A DNA stretch of 64,000 bases. Source: Litomosoides sigmodontis. Taxonomy: Eukaryota > Nematoda > Chromadorea > Rhabditida > Onchocercidae. The stretch's first letter is position 1, and each line of letters opens with the position of its first letter. The position numbers and the translations under genes are program-made. Of this stretch, positions 11,918-25,460 are shown in pieces. A model generated the notes under the pieces. It did not search any database and was not told where the DNA came from. It saw only the letters and a program-made list of their open reading frames with translations. The DNA lies in assembly GCA_963070105.1 (NCBI GenBank), contig OY718804.1, forward strand, positions 3,365,317 to 3,429,316, in the 5' to 3' direction.

Positions 11918-13452
11918 TATACTTCAAGCAAATGCAGGATCTATTGAGATGAAATGACCATTAATTTTCAACCGCATACAAAACGACTGAATATGAAACA
12001 CAGCCGCATCGAAAATGTCAAAATCAAGAACATCGATCACTTGCATAAAATTGACAGGAATTTTTCAGTCAAATATTTCATCTCATAACAAAAATTAAAA
12101 AGAGTCAATAGAACATACCTATGGTATTAACAAAAATCTTTCAATTCTACCATTTTTTCTACATAATTAATCAAGAACAAAGTGACAACATAACACAGTT
12201 CGTGTTGAATATAGAATTCCCCGAACAGCCAGAAATAGGAAAATGAATAAAAAAAGTCTTAGTGCAAAGAAAAAAAGACTAAACGTTAATAACAGCTATC
12301 CTCCTCACTACTTTTAAAATAGAAAAAAAAAACTAATAATGCAAAATGTAGAGGGATTCAACCAACACTGAAATTGAAATTGGGGGATAATGGAAGGGCG
12401 AAATGAAATATCCAGGTGTTCCAACTAGGCGAAGAACACTATGCCAGAGAGAGTATGCATACACCGATTATCAAATAACAACCAGTACAAACAAAGAGCA
12501 CGACACAAATTCATACAGAATTATCTCATATATCAATTCATAATAACTATCTGCCTATCGCCATCGATAGTGACTTATTACAATCATTAATCACATTATT
12601 AACTCTTCTAACTTGGAAGAAATACATCCATCTAAAATAGAATTGTGAGAAACAAGTTCTTATGAAATGCTACAAGGTCTGTAGTGTATTCCTGTAACAT
12701 ATACTTTAGTTTTTTCATAAATAAAAAAATTTATTATTTTTTTCACCCAAATTTACAGCTCGAAAAGTTACGTAATTGAAAGTACCTTGTAAGTTGGAAT
12801 GAAGCACTTTTTTATCAAAGCGATAATCTCTTTCTTTTTTTGCCCGCACCGCAAGCTAAATTGCAAAGCGCCTTATCAACTTCTGTCAAAACCAGCAGAA
12901 GTCCGACAGACATGATGAACATCGCCTACTTCGCATTACTGCGATGATAATTCAACAAGTGAAGTGGACCTGAAGAGGAAAGAGTGAAGAAGACCTGACG
13001 CTTTTAGAAATGTAACCAATGACTGAATTCACGTTCACATCGACCTCATTAGGGAATGGTAAATCAGAGATTGATTTATGTTTATAAGTGATAAGCATGT
13101 ATAAGGACTTACTAACTTTAAACAGCCTAGTATGACAACAACGTCATCCATCAACAAAGCAAACTTTACATTTGAACTAAATTATTTAACGCATACACTT
13201 TTCATCCTAATGATATCTGTCGATAGCTCACAGACAAAAAATTCCTGAAAAATATAACACCACATGGAGAGATGACAGGAACAAACAAAATCACGCAAAT
13301 ATCACACTGTCTTCATCCCAACCCAAAAACAAAACGATCCACGGAACGAAACGTTTCAGACTTCGTTGGAAAATTGATTGAACCAAACCATCCTCCAGCG
13401 CGACAATGTTCTATTCCAGAGATTGTGAAACTGGGGCGCTGTGAAAATTATG

Positions 13453-13503
13453 CGTGTGTGTGTGTGTATATATATATATGTGTGTGTGTGTGTATGTGTG
13501 GGT
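13453..13503. repeat. Compound TG/TA microsatellite
   Basis: TG repeats interrupted by a central TATATA block, then more TG. Confidence 0.9.
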
Positions 13504-13989
13504 GGAGAGGAAAGGGAGGGGAGTGGTGAGATACTTTACTCAGCGATTTTAATTTTCAAAAAAAAAACAAATTTCTCCTCGTCGAAAAAGAAATATCTAC
13601 AAAAATTATCATCCAGCAACCGTTGCATTCTGCTTTTTGCGCAAAAATGATGGTCGGTTAAAGCAACAAGCACTCATTGCCTGCTCCTAACTTACTTTAT
13701 CAGTACATTTTGTAAAAGCAATGCAAAGTGTGTGTGTTTTTTTTCGTCCACTACAACATCAATTAATGCACTGAACGGAATAACTATCCGGAATTCTGTA
13801 CAGGCTATATCCGTATGTTTTGTGTAGCAAATATTGCATAAAATTATTGTTGCAAAAAATCCATCAAAATTTCATTCTCTCAAAAAATTTACAATTATTA
13901 TTTATAGTTAGAATTTATTCTGAAAAAGAACAACAAGAAATCTTCTGCGAACGAGAGTTTTAGGTATGGAGAAATGAACTATCAAGTTC

Positions 13990-14011
13990 ATATATATATA
14001 TATATATATAA
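13990..14011. repeat. TA microsatellite
   Basis: About 11 uninterrupted TA units. Confidence 0.9.
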
Positions 14012-14436
14012 AGAAGTTTCATTTCTAGAATTCAGATGGTTTATGATAAAAAATTTTGTGTTCAAAAACAATTCCCACTAATTAATCAGGAAGAAATGAT
14101 CTTAAAAAGCATTTTCAGTTTGCATACATCATCGTTCGTAATTTCTTTTTTGATGATTTAAAAAACTCAAATTGTTAATTTGTTTTTTCCCTAATTCATA
14201 CCATAATATCACAAATCTTTTGTGCAAATAATTGAAGCTTTAAATGATAATGAGATGTGTAAGAATTCCTAATCAACGATCTTCCCATCCATAACTCAAA
14301 TTCTTTCCGTTTATTTATTGCGTCAAATTTTTACGCTAACCTAAATGGTATGAATTAGCCTAAATGCGACAGAGGCGGTGAAAAGAAACGCATTGAAAAC
14401 TATAACTGTATATTTCTCCTTTCTTTCATCTTTGGG

Positions 14437-14462
14437 TGTATGTGTGTGTGTGTGTGTGTGTG
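14437..14462. repeat. TG microsatellite
   Basis: About 12 TG units. Confidence 0.85.
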
Positions 14463-15247
14463 AATGATTCACTGTGCAAGAGAGATTTTTCATCTTGAAA
14501 TTTGAATAAGAGAGGGTGGAGGAAGGTTGAGAAGAGGTGAAATTCTCGAGCGGTTAGACAAACCATACATAAATAACGTTATGCGGAAAGATTCATCTAA
14601 CTTGACTGTAACCGGAATTTGCAATCAATTTCATGTCCGGAAGGAATTTTGCACATTTCTAGCAGCAAGAAGATGAATGAGTGAATGAGCGAGAGAGAGA
14701 GAGAGAGAGGGAGATCAAAAGCAAAATAAAGCTGATGTTAGGCTGTTTGTCGGAAAGGTATGAAATTGCATACATTTCAATTTGCAGCAAAATTTAATCG
14801 ATCTAACGAAGACGGTTGCTATCTGTTCGTTTTTTCATTCAGCGATATATTTAGAAAAAAAGCAAAACAATACAATTAGCCATATGTGATATTTAAGCAA
14901 AAAAGGAGAAAAAACTTGAGAAGCATTTTTGTCTTTTGCTTGAAGAAACGAATTCACTAGGACAAACACGCCTCTAAGCAATTAGTTCAACAGGATAAAA
15001 GCGCCCCTCCAATCAATCTCTCGTGAAATCCAAACCGACAAGCGATAGAAATTAAAAAAAAAAGTGCCGAATAATTGAAGTTGCATATTTACGGCTAATT
15101 AAATAAAAATGCATAGCAGCTGTGCTAGCTAGCACACAGTACTTGATGACACACACAATACGTAAAGCATCTCTTGCGCTAAATGCACGACGAGAAAGGC
15201 GAGGCGCAAAAGCGATGATGAACTAGCTTCCTCTCGCTCTTTTGCAG

Positions 15248-15298
15248 TTGACAGGATGTGCGACGCACACTCGCCGAATAGCACTTCGCCTAAAAGTG
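15248..15298 (+). other. Possible orphan first coding exon (14 codons)
   Basis: A very strong acceptor (a pyrimidine tract from about 15225 ending TTTTGCAG at 15247) is followed after 8 bases by ATG at 15256. A short frame follows, MCDAHSPNSTSPKS, then a consensus donor G|GTAATT at 15299. The segment is clearly GC-richer than its surroundings. This acceptor-ATG-donor layout matches the SL-spliced starts of the Polycomb and PCGF genes, but no in-phase downstream exon was recognised, so it may be chance. Confidence 0.22.
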
Positions 15299-15425
15299 GT
15301 AATTAGCGGCGCTCATCCGTGCGTGCGTGTCATTAATTGACCATTATCGTTGCTGATCAGCTTGTGAAACCTTTTTGCACAAAGATTACTGTGCTTTGCT
15401 TTGTGTTGCCGAATGAGTGGACAAC

Positions 15426-15545
15426 ATGTGTAATGCGAGTGCGACTGGACACACACTGACTCTCATCCTCTCTTCCTTCACTTCAATTGTTGCACAACGT
15501 TTCGTCACTCATCACCGCTCTCACTTCCGCTTGCGTAAAGAATGG
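15426..15545 (+). other. Possible orphan signal-peptide-like exon (40 codons)
   Basis: ATG at 15426 opens a frame with a hydrophobic stretch (LTLILSSFTSIVAQ) followed by a basic segment (HHRSHFRLRKEW), ending at a donor-like G|GTAAGC at 15546. No clear acceptor precedes it and no continuing exon was recognised. Confidence 0.18.
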
Positions 15546-15660
15546 GTAAGCGTAAGTGATTATCACCTGTATGATATCAGATGTCTACCACCCACTACTA
15601 ACCAATCATCTAGCACTTCCTCCTCATCTGACACTAATTAATACTTCTGGAGAAGATTGG

Positions 15661-15720
15661 TTTTGCTGCTACTACTACTACTACTACCACTGTTGCTGCT
15701 ACTACTACCACTGCTACTAC

Positions 15721-15751
<31 letters not shown>

Positions 15752-15795
15752 ACTACTACTACTACTACTACTACAACAATTACAACTACTACTAC
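15661..15795. repeat. CTA/CTG trinucleotide repeat
   Basis: Mixed ACT and GCT triplets over about 135 bases, including six or more consecutive CTG units. Leu, Tyr/Cys and Ser-rich frames across it are artefacts of the repeat. Confidence 0.9.
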
Positions 15796-16845
15796 GACCT
15801 TTTACAAAATTCCGAAATAAGCCCACCCCTCATTTCCCATTGCCAGCAACAGAAGTGACGCCATTGCACTGCATTCTTTTCCCTACCCATTTATACACAC
15901 TGCCTAGCTGTAAACACTTCGTAGCACCGCTAAAATCAATGGTATTTTTTGCACTGTTTATTAGTCTTCGTTTCCTGCAGGCTGCACTTTCTAACTGTTA
16001 TTCTGCTTGTCTACGCTAACATATACTCTTTCTGTCTATCACTTTCGCAGTACTCTTCAAAATTGGTCATCTTTTGTTAATTGCCTAGCAACTGCTTCTC
16101 TCATCGACTCTTCATCTATTTCACACTCATTTTCATCATCCTCTTCCACTCCCTCTGCTACTCTAACATTTTGGAATTTTTCAGTTCCGTTGAACAACAA
16201 ACCGTGCCAAACATTGACGACGGTTCGCTTACTGACAGACAGCGCCTCCGCGCAAGAGGTGTCGTACGAATTGAGAGGAATCGAAGAAGATAGGCTTATC
16301 GAACGAATGGATTTAATCAGTTCAGCTCAACTGACACTAGCAATTCAGGCCGTCCGGTCACCGAACACTGCTTGCTATCGTTGCTCACATACAGCATTTA
16401 ACTGTTGTTAGCTTGTACGACGAAAGTACTTCGTTCCCATGCACGCACTGAATAGTTCGCGTGAACGATCCGTCCTCATACGCTTTTCAATCAGTGCAGT
16501 TAACGTACGTACACAGATTGGACGTAGCGCGCATAATCAGTTAGCACGGACCGTTCGTTCCACTCCTACTCATAGAAATTATCAGCTAGTTGTCCTGTTT
16601 AAAAGAGAAAATTATCAAGCAAGCACTTGCACACTGTGTGTTATCGTTATCACTGATATAACTCAAAGATTTGATAAGAATTATAACTGTAAGGTTTACC
16701 TGAGTTACTACTATAGATTGATTGGAGGTGTGACAGGAGGGAATAGTTAGTTTTTCATTGGCAATCATTGATAAGCAACTGATAACGATGCGATGAATAT
16801 TGAAAAGAAATAATCAGTTATTGTAAAAATCGTTGAACTGTGTGT

Positions 16846-16890
16846 GAGGGAGAGAGAGAGGGAGAGAGAGAGAGAGAGGGAGAGCGAGGG
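16846..16890. repeat. GA-rich microsatellite
   Basis: GA units with occasional GGGA interruptions. Confidence 0.85.
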
Positions 16891-17595
16891 AGTGAAAGAA
16901 GAGAAGGAGGAATAGTGAAAAATAGTGAAACTGGGATGATGTGATTGATGTTTATGACTTTCTCAAACCATCCTCAATTCATCATTCATTCATTCTCTGT
17001 CCTTGTCATCTTAATAAATTCCGCTCAACTTTGATTCAATCATTAATCAGGCCAACTTATCCATTCCTGTTACTTGACAATAAGATCACAAAAGTCTATC
17101 ATTCCAGATGATTCATTTCATTTTGAAATATTATCATTCATTTCATACGATGTACACGAATGAAAGAAATGATTTTAAAAAAAAGGATAAAAGATGAAAT
17201 TTAAGCATTATCTTTTTTATCGAAATTAAAACGAATGCAATAAATTTAGTAATTAATGTTGCACAGTAAATTTTGGTAAATTTGTGAAATTCTCATCTGT
17301 GATTCTAGAGCATAGAGATAGTTCTGCTCCAAATTTGCTAACATTTTTCTATATGAAAAATTAAAAATTGAAATTTTCTTAATTGTAAGATTGAATGTGA
17401 TGAAAACGAGACTGCATAAATAATACATATGTAATATATATGTAAGGTGAAAATTTTAAGAGAAAATAATCGATTTTAACTCTTACTTTCCTTCAATTAA
17501 AATAAGCAAATAATAAGACTGAATGGAATTTTGCTATTTTTTCAACCAATTTTCGATTTAATTTCTGAAAATTTAAATGAAACGGCAAATGATGA

Positions 17596-17608
17596 AACAC
17601 ACACACAG

Positions 17609-17640
<32 letters not shown>
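17596..17640. repeat. CA microsatellite
   Basis: About 20 CA units with single GA and TA interruptions. Confidence 0.9.
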
Positions 17641-18710
17641 AGAACGCTATTGTTCCATTGCATTATAAGTTAAAGTCCTAATTTCAGCTAATCGTTGATA
17701 ACAGGTGCTTCTTAGCAATATTTGCTAAAGAATGACCCGAGCGAATGGTCATAATCGATGTTGCATTCCTACCTTTCACTTCACCAACGATGACAATGCT
17801 AGTGGCTATGCAAGCACAACGAGTACGAAATACCTTCTTCTATCATTACACTTCCTATTTCTGAAAGCAATTTATTATTTACTGAATTAAGTTCAAACTA
17901 ATTTATTTCATCTGCTAATCAGTTTTAAATGAACAAGTTGGCAATTAAATGCTTTGTATTAAATATTTCTTATTGTTAATTATTTAATTAAGGGAGCATT
18001 TCATAATTGCTGCTTTGAAATTGTTCATACAAGCAAGCATTATTTGATTAAATTTTAATTACCGCCGTATCAGCAACTTTTACTATTATTTTTAATTTAA
18101 TGAATTAAATTTTTTCGAACACATTGAGTGCGATAAAGTAATTCTTTTACTCTTTCATTGATATGAAATGTGATAATTTTGGTTTGAACTAAAAACAATA
18201 GTGAAAATGTAATTAATTAAATAATTTCTGTTAACGATTTTACATTAATTCTAATTTCCCATTGTTTTAGTTTCTTTTTTTAGGAAAAAAATTATAAATT
18301 TTTTTAGCTACTTATGTCGCACTAAGCAAACTAATTTTGACATTTCAGACTAAAATAATACAAATATATCAGCTAAAACAACAGTTGCAGTATTTCAATA
18401 AATTGTTGAGAAGAATGATAACTTCTCAATAAACACTTAGCTCACAAAGTAAGCAATTTTTAATAACTCCTCAATGAGTAAAAATTTAGTTTGCAGTAAA
18501 ATTTTTTAGCATATTAAACAAATTAAAACCAAAAATAATAAAATTAAAAAACTACTACGCAACAATATATAGTATACTTGCAAAACTAATGTAACTATTG
18601 CTATCAGTGATTTAATGAAACTCTCAAAGAATTTGTTTGAAAGTTTGAGCTCAAAATTTTTTTTGAAATCTTTTGCCTAACCATTTCAATTTTCACTTTT
18701 TCTTTTTCCA

Positions 18711-18738
18711 GAGAGGGAGAGAGAGAGAGAGAGAGAGG
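18711..18738. repeat. GA microsatellite
   Basis: About 12 GA units with one G insertion. Confidence 0.85.
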
Positions 18739-19010
18739 AATTGAGAGCGCTGTGCTAAGGTGACTGACATACAGTGTTTGAGTTGTTGTTTGAATAAGAC
18801 CTAACTGGTTGTGTTAGCAAACATTTCATAACAGATAGTACCTATTAAATATTCATCTCAGCAATTACTATCACTTTCAGCAGTTTACTTTACATTTCGT
18901 TATCACTCAATTGCCATCTTTAAGTGAGTGATAAGCGTAAGCTTTCTCTAATGAATGACAAGGAACGAATGGTAATTTTACTAATTAACTACTAATTTTA
19001 CTAATGCATA

Positions 19011-19035
19011 TACACACACACACTCTCCCTTTCCT

Positions 19036-19068
<33 letters not shown>

Positions 19069-19069
19069 T
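19011..19069. repeat. Compound AC then CT microsatellite
   Basis: An AC tract followed by a longer CT tract ending with about 11 CT units. Confidence 0.85.
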
Positions 19070-19739
19070 ACATTTTTAAACTATCGAAGAAGATAGGAAA
19101 TGCTTAAAAGCGTAATAAACTGTGTGTGATTTTTTCCATAAAATAAACGTTAATTTAATTCAAATTGAATTTTACACTTGTCGAATGTAGAATTCTACTT
19201 CCATTCTTTGAGTGTAAAATTATGATTATTTAATGTTTGCAAAAAAAGAGGATAAGACAAATTAGCAAAGAAAAAGAAAAAGTAGACAAAAGAGAAAGGT
19301 CAATTTTGATATGTGAAATTTCACTTACAATTACCACTCACTCCACTCATTCATTGCTGTAATACACAGAATATCTTTTAAAAAAATGAGCAAATTAATT
19401 TCGATAAATTGTTGTGCTGCAATACAACGTAAGCTGTGAAATGCGTGTTGCCTTAGGTAATTTTGCAAGTTTGCATAAAAATTACATTTGTGAATTGGAA
19501 GTGCACAAAACGAGGAAGGAATAGTTTGCGCGTTGTTTTACGAACGAATTCGTTTTCCATCACTGTAACAGATATATTTTCAAGCAAGCAATTTTTGTAA
19601 ATTTAACTAATGTGTTCGTTGCGCGAAGCGCAAGTGTAAGCACGGCGATATGAATCGATTTTACGGAACGATCAGGTAAACCAATCAATCGGTTCGGCAA
19701 AGCCATAAGGATGCGCAATTTCACGTACTGTACAGTAAT

Positions 19740-19781
19740 GGTCTGTCTATCTGTCTGTCCGTCCGTCTGTCTGTCTGTCTA
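19740..19781. repeat. GTCT/GTCC tetranucleotide repeat
   Basis: About ten 4-base units of GTCT with GTCC and ATCT variants. Confidence 0.9.
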
Positions 19782-21849
19782 ACTCAGATAAGAGTATTAA
19801 ACTGAGATAGATAGATATGCCATTCACTTTGCACTCTTTTCCTTTTTACATTCATTGAACGAATCGTCGCGGACATATTTAAAAATTTGTTCCAATGACC
19901 TCCCCTCTTCCTCTACCCCCCACCCTCCCCGCTCCCTCTGCCCTTCCCTGTACCCACATAAAGAGTGATAATGAACGGATACAATGTGTAGCGGTGCTTT
20001 TGAAAGAGGAAGGAGTGGAACATAGGAGAGGAGGGAAGTGGACCACACAGCAGCACCCCACATTACTGTAAGAGGAAATCAAGTAATTAAATATTCACCC
20101 ATTACTTCTCGTCTGCACTTTGCTCATTAGGAGAATTAATTGTAAGCAAAATTTTATAGCAATTTTTAGTTAATTCCAATTCATATTTAAAACTTAACTT
20201 TAAAATTTTAATTTAAAATGATGAAAACGATTGCGGGAAAGGATAACTGAAACTATTGAAGCATTGGATGAAGAAATTGTGTGCATTCAATAAATTGGAA
20301 AAAAAAGTCTTTTGAACATTTAAATTTAAATTGCTAATTGAAAATTTTCAATTATATCACGAATTCACAACAACAGCAGCAAAGGAACTCAATTAATAAT
20401 ATAGTGAAAGAAATTGAAATTAATATTACAATGTCGATATTGACGCATAATAATTCCAAAAATCGATTGATCAAACTTCTGAAGCTTTCAATTAAGTTTT
20501 CTAAGCTAAACGAGCAGTCATTGATAGTTTGAAATTTGGAAGCAAATGTGTGATGAAGAAAATTACACCGTTTGTTGACGAGGTCATATTGTACGATTTC
20601 ATTTGAAAATATTTCCTGTAAGGTAGTGGTCACAATAATATAATTAGTACTGAAAAATTTTTTTTCAACATTTTTGAAATAAAATTTTTTAAAAAATATT
20701 TTGTATCTCATTAAAAGTCTTAAATTATTATATTTCAAATTAATCATATTTTTATATATGATAAATTAATGTCGAATTGATATCTGAAAGTAGTCATCAG
20801 CAAATGATTCTGATTGGACAAGCAAATGTTTTTATCATTCCGACATTTCTTTTCTCATTCATTTTGCTCAAACAAATAAAATTTAACGCTTAATAGTTTA
20901 TGATTAAATGGATAATTAATTGTTCAAACGAACACAGTGACGAATAAATATTCTGTTCTGTGCAAAAGATTGCTTTATTTACTGAAATTAATTACTCATT
21001 TGTTTTAACTAAAATTAATCACTCATTTCTTTTTACCTATTGCCGATATATGTTGCTGTTGGCGTTGAACCTTTAATTCACTTCAATAAATCAATTATGA
21101 GAGATTAATTTTAGTTTGATGGACAAAATTATTTGCATGCCATTTGATTAATTCAACATTATGCATATTTATTGATTATGCATAAATCATTTTCAGGCTA
21201 TTAATCATCGCTTCTTCGTGTTGTTCAATTTGGAACAATTGCTAATTGCGAATTGGAGGAGGAGGGGAATTAATTAATTATTCCGATACAGTATCCATGA
21301 CTTAATAAACCGTCATCGTCATCATTTAGCTGCTGATTTTAAAATTGTTCTCGCAGATCATCACTGTTCTCTTCTAAATTACACAAATATTACAACTTTC
21401 TCAAATTTACTCCTACAATTGAGCAATGAGGACATTGTGCACTAAATGGAAATTCAAATTCTTCAAAAGTGATAGACAGTATAAATGTATTGGAATTTTT
21501 TCATAAAATATTCAAAAATTGCACTTTGAATTTAATTTTTTTCAAATGTTGTATGTTAAATCGAAAGTTTCGAAATCACTCCTTTATTGTAGCATTTGCT
21601 TTCATTCATTATTTTTTTGAGGTTAAAAAATTTTAATTCCCTCAAATTGTTCAGTTTCAAAATCACTTCTTTCTTTTAAAAAATTAAATTTCAGCAAAAG
21701 CATTTCAAACAAATGATCGATAAATCTCTCAGCTATCGAGAATATTGAAATTTTGGGTTTGACGCCAGAAATCAAGTTCATAACACTTCTTGTATACCGC
21801 TTTCACGCTATAAGGGCATAGCGGAAAACCTTTGAATGTATGCATATAG

Positions 21850-21850
<1 letters not shown>

Positions 21851-21890
<40 letters not shown>
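21851..21890. repeat. TG microsatellite
   Basis: About 19 uninterrupted TG units, followed by TTTG/TCTG degenerate units. Confidence 0.9.
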
Positions 21891-21891
<1 letters not shown>

Positions 21892-23439
21892 TTGTTTGTC
21901 TGTCTAATCTGTCTGTGTCCTTTTTTTTTTCTTCAGGAAGTTGTCTGTACATTTTTTGCAAGGAAATGCTCCTATCGTTGTGATTTGAAATGATTGCAAA
22001 GCACAACGAGCTAAATTATACGTTTACGCAGCGAAACCATCCATCAATTAACCTAATCAGATCGGATCAGATCAGATTAAATCAACTGGGACTAATTCAA
22101 CTTCCTGAACATAACTGCACAAAATAATTCACACAATGCACAATTATTAGAAACATTCAAAAAAGTTCAATTGATTAAAGTAATTTTAAAAAATTTTTTA
22201 ACTGTTCTTGTAAGCACAGTTACTCTTCGCTTCTACACATTTCCTAACACTAAAATTGCCCCTTTCTTTTCCCCTTTTTTTTTTCCTCGAAGATTGCAGT
22301 TAATAATGAGAGAAATTGGATGGCAAACAAAAATTTCAACTTATTTTTACACATTCAATTTGCTTTAGAAAAAAAAAATCAAAGTTACCTTGCCCATATT
22401 ACGTTTGAAAACGTGATGAATATGGTAGCACTTACGTTTTTAGGAGAATTCACAGAGTGATGCTATGTTATCCAACAATGTTTGCGTAACACAATCTGTT
22501 GGAAGTTGTGATTCACTAATTGTATTTCTTATTTTGGAATGACTTCACCACAGAGATATTACTAGCAAAATTAGAATATTAGACAAATCCATTAAAAATA
22601 TTTAAATCTTTAATTTTAATCAAAAGTTGAATTCAATTGCTGGCAGGTGCTATACGCTTTCGCGTATAACTTTCAATTACGCGCAAAAAAACTTCAATTT
22701 AACCATTTCCATGAACAGTTTGAACTTCTCAATTCATGGATGGTTGTCCAAAATAAAAGAGAAATTCCCGTAATCGATGACTCAATACTGTTTGCTTAGC
22801 TATGATACTGTTGCACAGTAAGTCAAGGAAATGGATATTTTCCAGTTATATCATTTTTAAAATTCTTTATTTTAAAAAAAGTGCGATTCTAAAATAAGTA
22901 GCTAAAATATTTAAAACCTTTTTTATAAGAAATAAACTTCAAAATAAAAGTTTATGCCTCTTAAGCTCTATGTTACACTGAAGTAGTATCCCTTCAAATA
23001 AACAATGATTTTCGGGTAAAGCTCTTTGCTAAATTAAATGATAATTTTGTTTTTTCACAAGTGAATAAATAATTCATAGCAAATTCCTTTCAATTACTAT
23101 TTTGTCGTGAAATTTTTTATTGTAATTCAACTTATAACAGATCAACTGGTACAGGTTGATTGATTGATTTGTCGATTGATTGATTCAATTATGTGCAAAT
23201 GTCAATCAACCGCACTGTCAGACATTTTAACAGTTGTCTGAAACGAAAGAAAAAAAATTGCAAATATGAAATGACTTACGTACGTGTACTGTGTAATTGT
23301 GTTGCTACGACGATCAATAAATAAATTACTGATTACTGACATTCACACGCTCTAATCAATCATCAAAATACCTCGTATTATTAATAAGTATCAATTTCTT
23401 TTTTTTTACAAAAAAAATTTTGTTCCCATCAATTCTATC

Positions 23440-23469
23440 AACAACAACAACAACAACAACAACAACAAA
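23440..23469. repeat. AAC trinucleotide repeat
   Basis: Nine or so AAC units, not in a supported reading frame. Confidence 0.9.
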
Positions 23470-24629
23470 CAATTGAACAAAATGGTTCAAAAAAAAAATG
23501 CAGCAAACGTTGAAATAAAATGGTGCTGGCATAAAACCATCATCAATGTGCTATTTTTTATTTCTCAAAAAACATCCATCTATCTCGGCGTCAGCCGTTT
23601 TAGAAAAGATCGCAAAAATTGCTATCACGTCTTTCCGTGTGTTCGCTTTTGAACACTTTTTCAAGTGTTGTTATTTGTATGCTTTTAACGGCTTCCATTT
23701 GTTAGTGAAATGAAATGATCCGTTGATTGTTGTGTTGCACAACTCTGCTCAGTTAATTATCGTTTGCATAATTGCTGTTAACTGAACTTCTCATCTTCTC
23801 CTCCTCTTCAACAGCAACTTGTTGCGTAACGCACTTTTTCACGTTTACTTTTAAGCAATTTACTTGTGAAGCTATACGTTTTTACGCTTGCGTCTAACTA
23901 ACTTACTTATGCGTTTGCAATTTTTGCACAAAATTTACCGGTATAACGCGCTTGCTGTTGGAAAGTGAATTTTGCTAAATTGAAGATGTGAAATATTTCC
24001 ACTTATATGCATTGCTCACTTTTTTATAAATTTTTAGAATGAATGAATTGCCTTCTGTTAAGTAATGCCTCCAATCGATACACATAGTTGAAACGTGAAA
24101 AAACGACGCAAGATGAAATGTGGAAACGTGCACGTGGAAGTAATTCAATGAATTTATTACATGTAAAATGACTACTAATGAATGTTAGACGAAGAAAGGG
24201 GAAATGCTTTACATTATTATTCTACCTATGAGCAAGAAGAAAATGGTGAAATTGAAAAAACTTTCGAATTTTTAGACTTTCTTCATTTTTAGAATTCTAT
24301 TCCGAAATACAAATCAAAATGCGTATCGGTTGAAACAAAAGTGAAGGAAAAATTTTTGTTTTCAGCAAACAATGGGAAAAACGAAATGTGTGTGTAATGG
24401 GGAAATCGATCATCGTTGAAGCGAACGCGAATGTCGAATTTTCCCTTGCATTTCAGGCCTTACATTGTTATGAACTTCACGTCACGTTGTAGTAAAACGC
24501 ACGTCACTGTCAACCAATGAGAATCCAAGAATAACTGTGTTCGATCTCTTATTCTTATTCCTATTCTATTAATTGAAATAATTTCGATCCAATTTCATTA
24601 GCTTTAGCCATTCATCATTCCTTACAAAC

Positions 24630-24673
24630 CTCTCTCTCTCTCTCTCTCTCTCTCCCTCTCCCTCTCTCTTCCT
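24630..24673. repeat. CT microsatellite
   Basis: About 20 CT units with two CCCT interruptions. Confidence 0.85.
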
Positions 24674-24992
24674 CCATTACTTTATCAACAACTCTTCGCC
24701 ATCCTATCACTCTATCACTTCTTCCATTGTTTACGTCAATTTTTTTCTTTGCTTATTTTGTTTGAGAGAATAACGTTGCACCATTGCATGCACATATGCA
24801 GCACGCTATAACGCAACGAGTCGACTGACGTTGAGTTGTCGTTTTCTTTCCATTCAAATATTGTAGGAAACCCCCCCCCTCCCTCCCCCTCCCCTCACTT
24901 CCACCCCGCCTGTCGTCGTCGCTGTTCGGATCGTCGTTGACCGATATGGATGCGACGGATGCAACGACGCGCCACGCATTGCAAAGAGTGTT

Positions 24993-25022
24993 GCTCACTC
25001 ACTCACTCACTCACTCACTCAC
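24993..25022. repeat. CTCA tetranucleotide repeat
   Basis: Seven consecutive CTCA units. Confidence 0.9.
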
Positions 25023-25107
25023 CACCCTCTACCTCACTCCTCTCATCCTATCTTCCCTCATTGTCATCCTCAACCACGTTTGTCTGCCTTCTACATGTCG
25101 TCCATGT

Positions 25108-25195
25108 ACATATATATATATATAATATGTGTGTGCGTGCGTGTATGCGTGTGCGTGTGCGTTGCGTGTGTGCGTGTATGTGTGCGTGTGGGTGT

Positions 25196-25238
<43 letters not shown>
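25108..25238. repeat. Long alternating TA then TG/CG tract
   Basis: A TA block passes into about 120 bases of TGTG and TGCG alternation, ending in about 18 uninterrupted TG units. Confidence 0.9.
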
Positions 25239-25419
25239 AGAGTTGGTTATAAATATAAATTTTTATGTGCGCGTACAAATGTATCGATGAGAGAAGATTG
25301 GCAGATGTGTTGAGTGGTGCAGACGAAGGTGGCGTTGCGTTGTAAGGCAATGAGCGATCGAACGTTGGCATGCAGCATGCAGTGCAGTCGTTGTTGCAGT
25401 GATAATACTAAGCAGCTGA

Positions 25420-25460
25420 AGTAGTAGTAGCAGTAGTAGTAGTAGTAGTAGTTAGTAGTA
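25420..25460. repeat. TAG trinucleotide repeat
   Basis: About twelve TAG units, one replaced by CAG and one TTAG. Confidence 0.85.

Noticed and set aside
15657..16019. Leu-rich and Ser-rich frames on both strands
   Set aside because: They follow the CTA/CTG repeat and have no independent coding signal.
16081..16411. Frames after a TTTTTCAG acceptor at about 16185 (for example VEQQTVPNIDDGSLTDRQRL)
   Set aside because: Two overlapping frames are equally open, neither matches a family I know, and no phase-compatible upstream exon was found.
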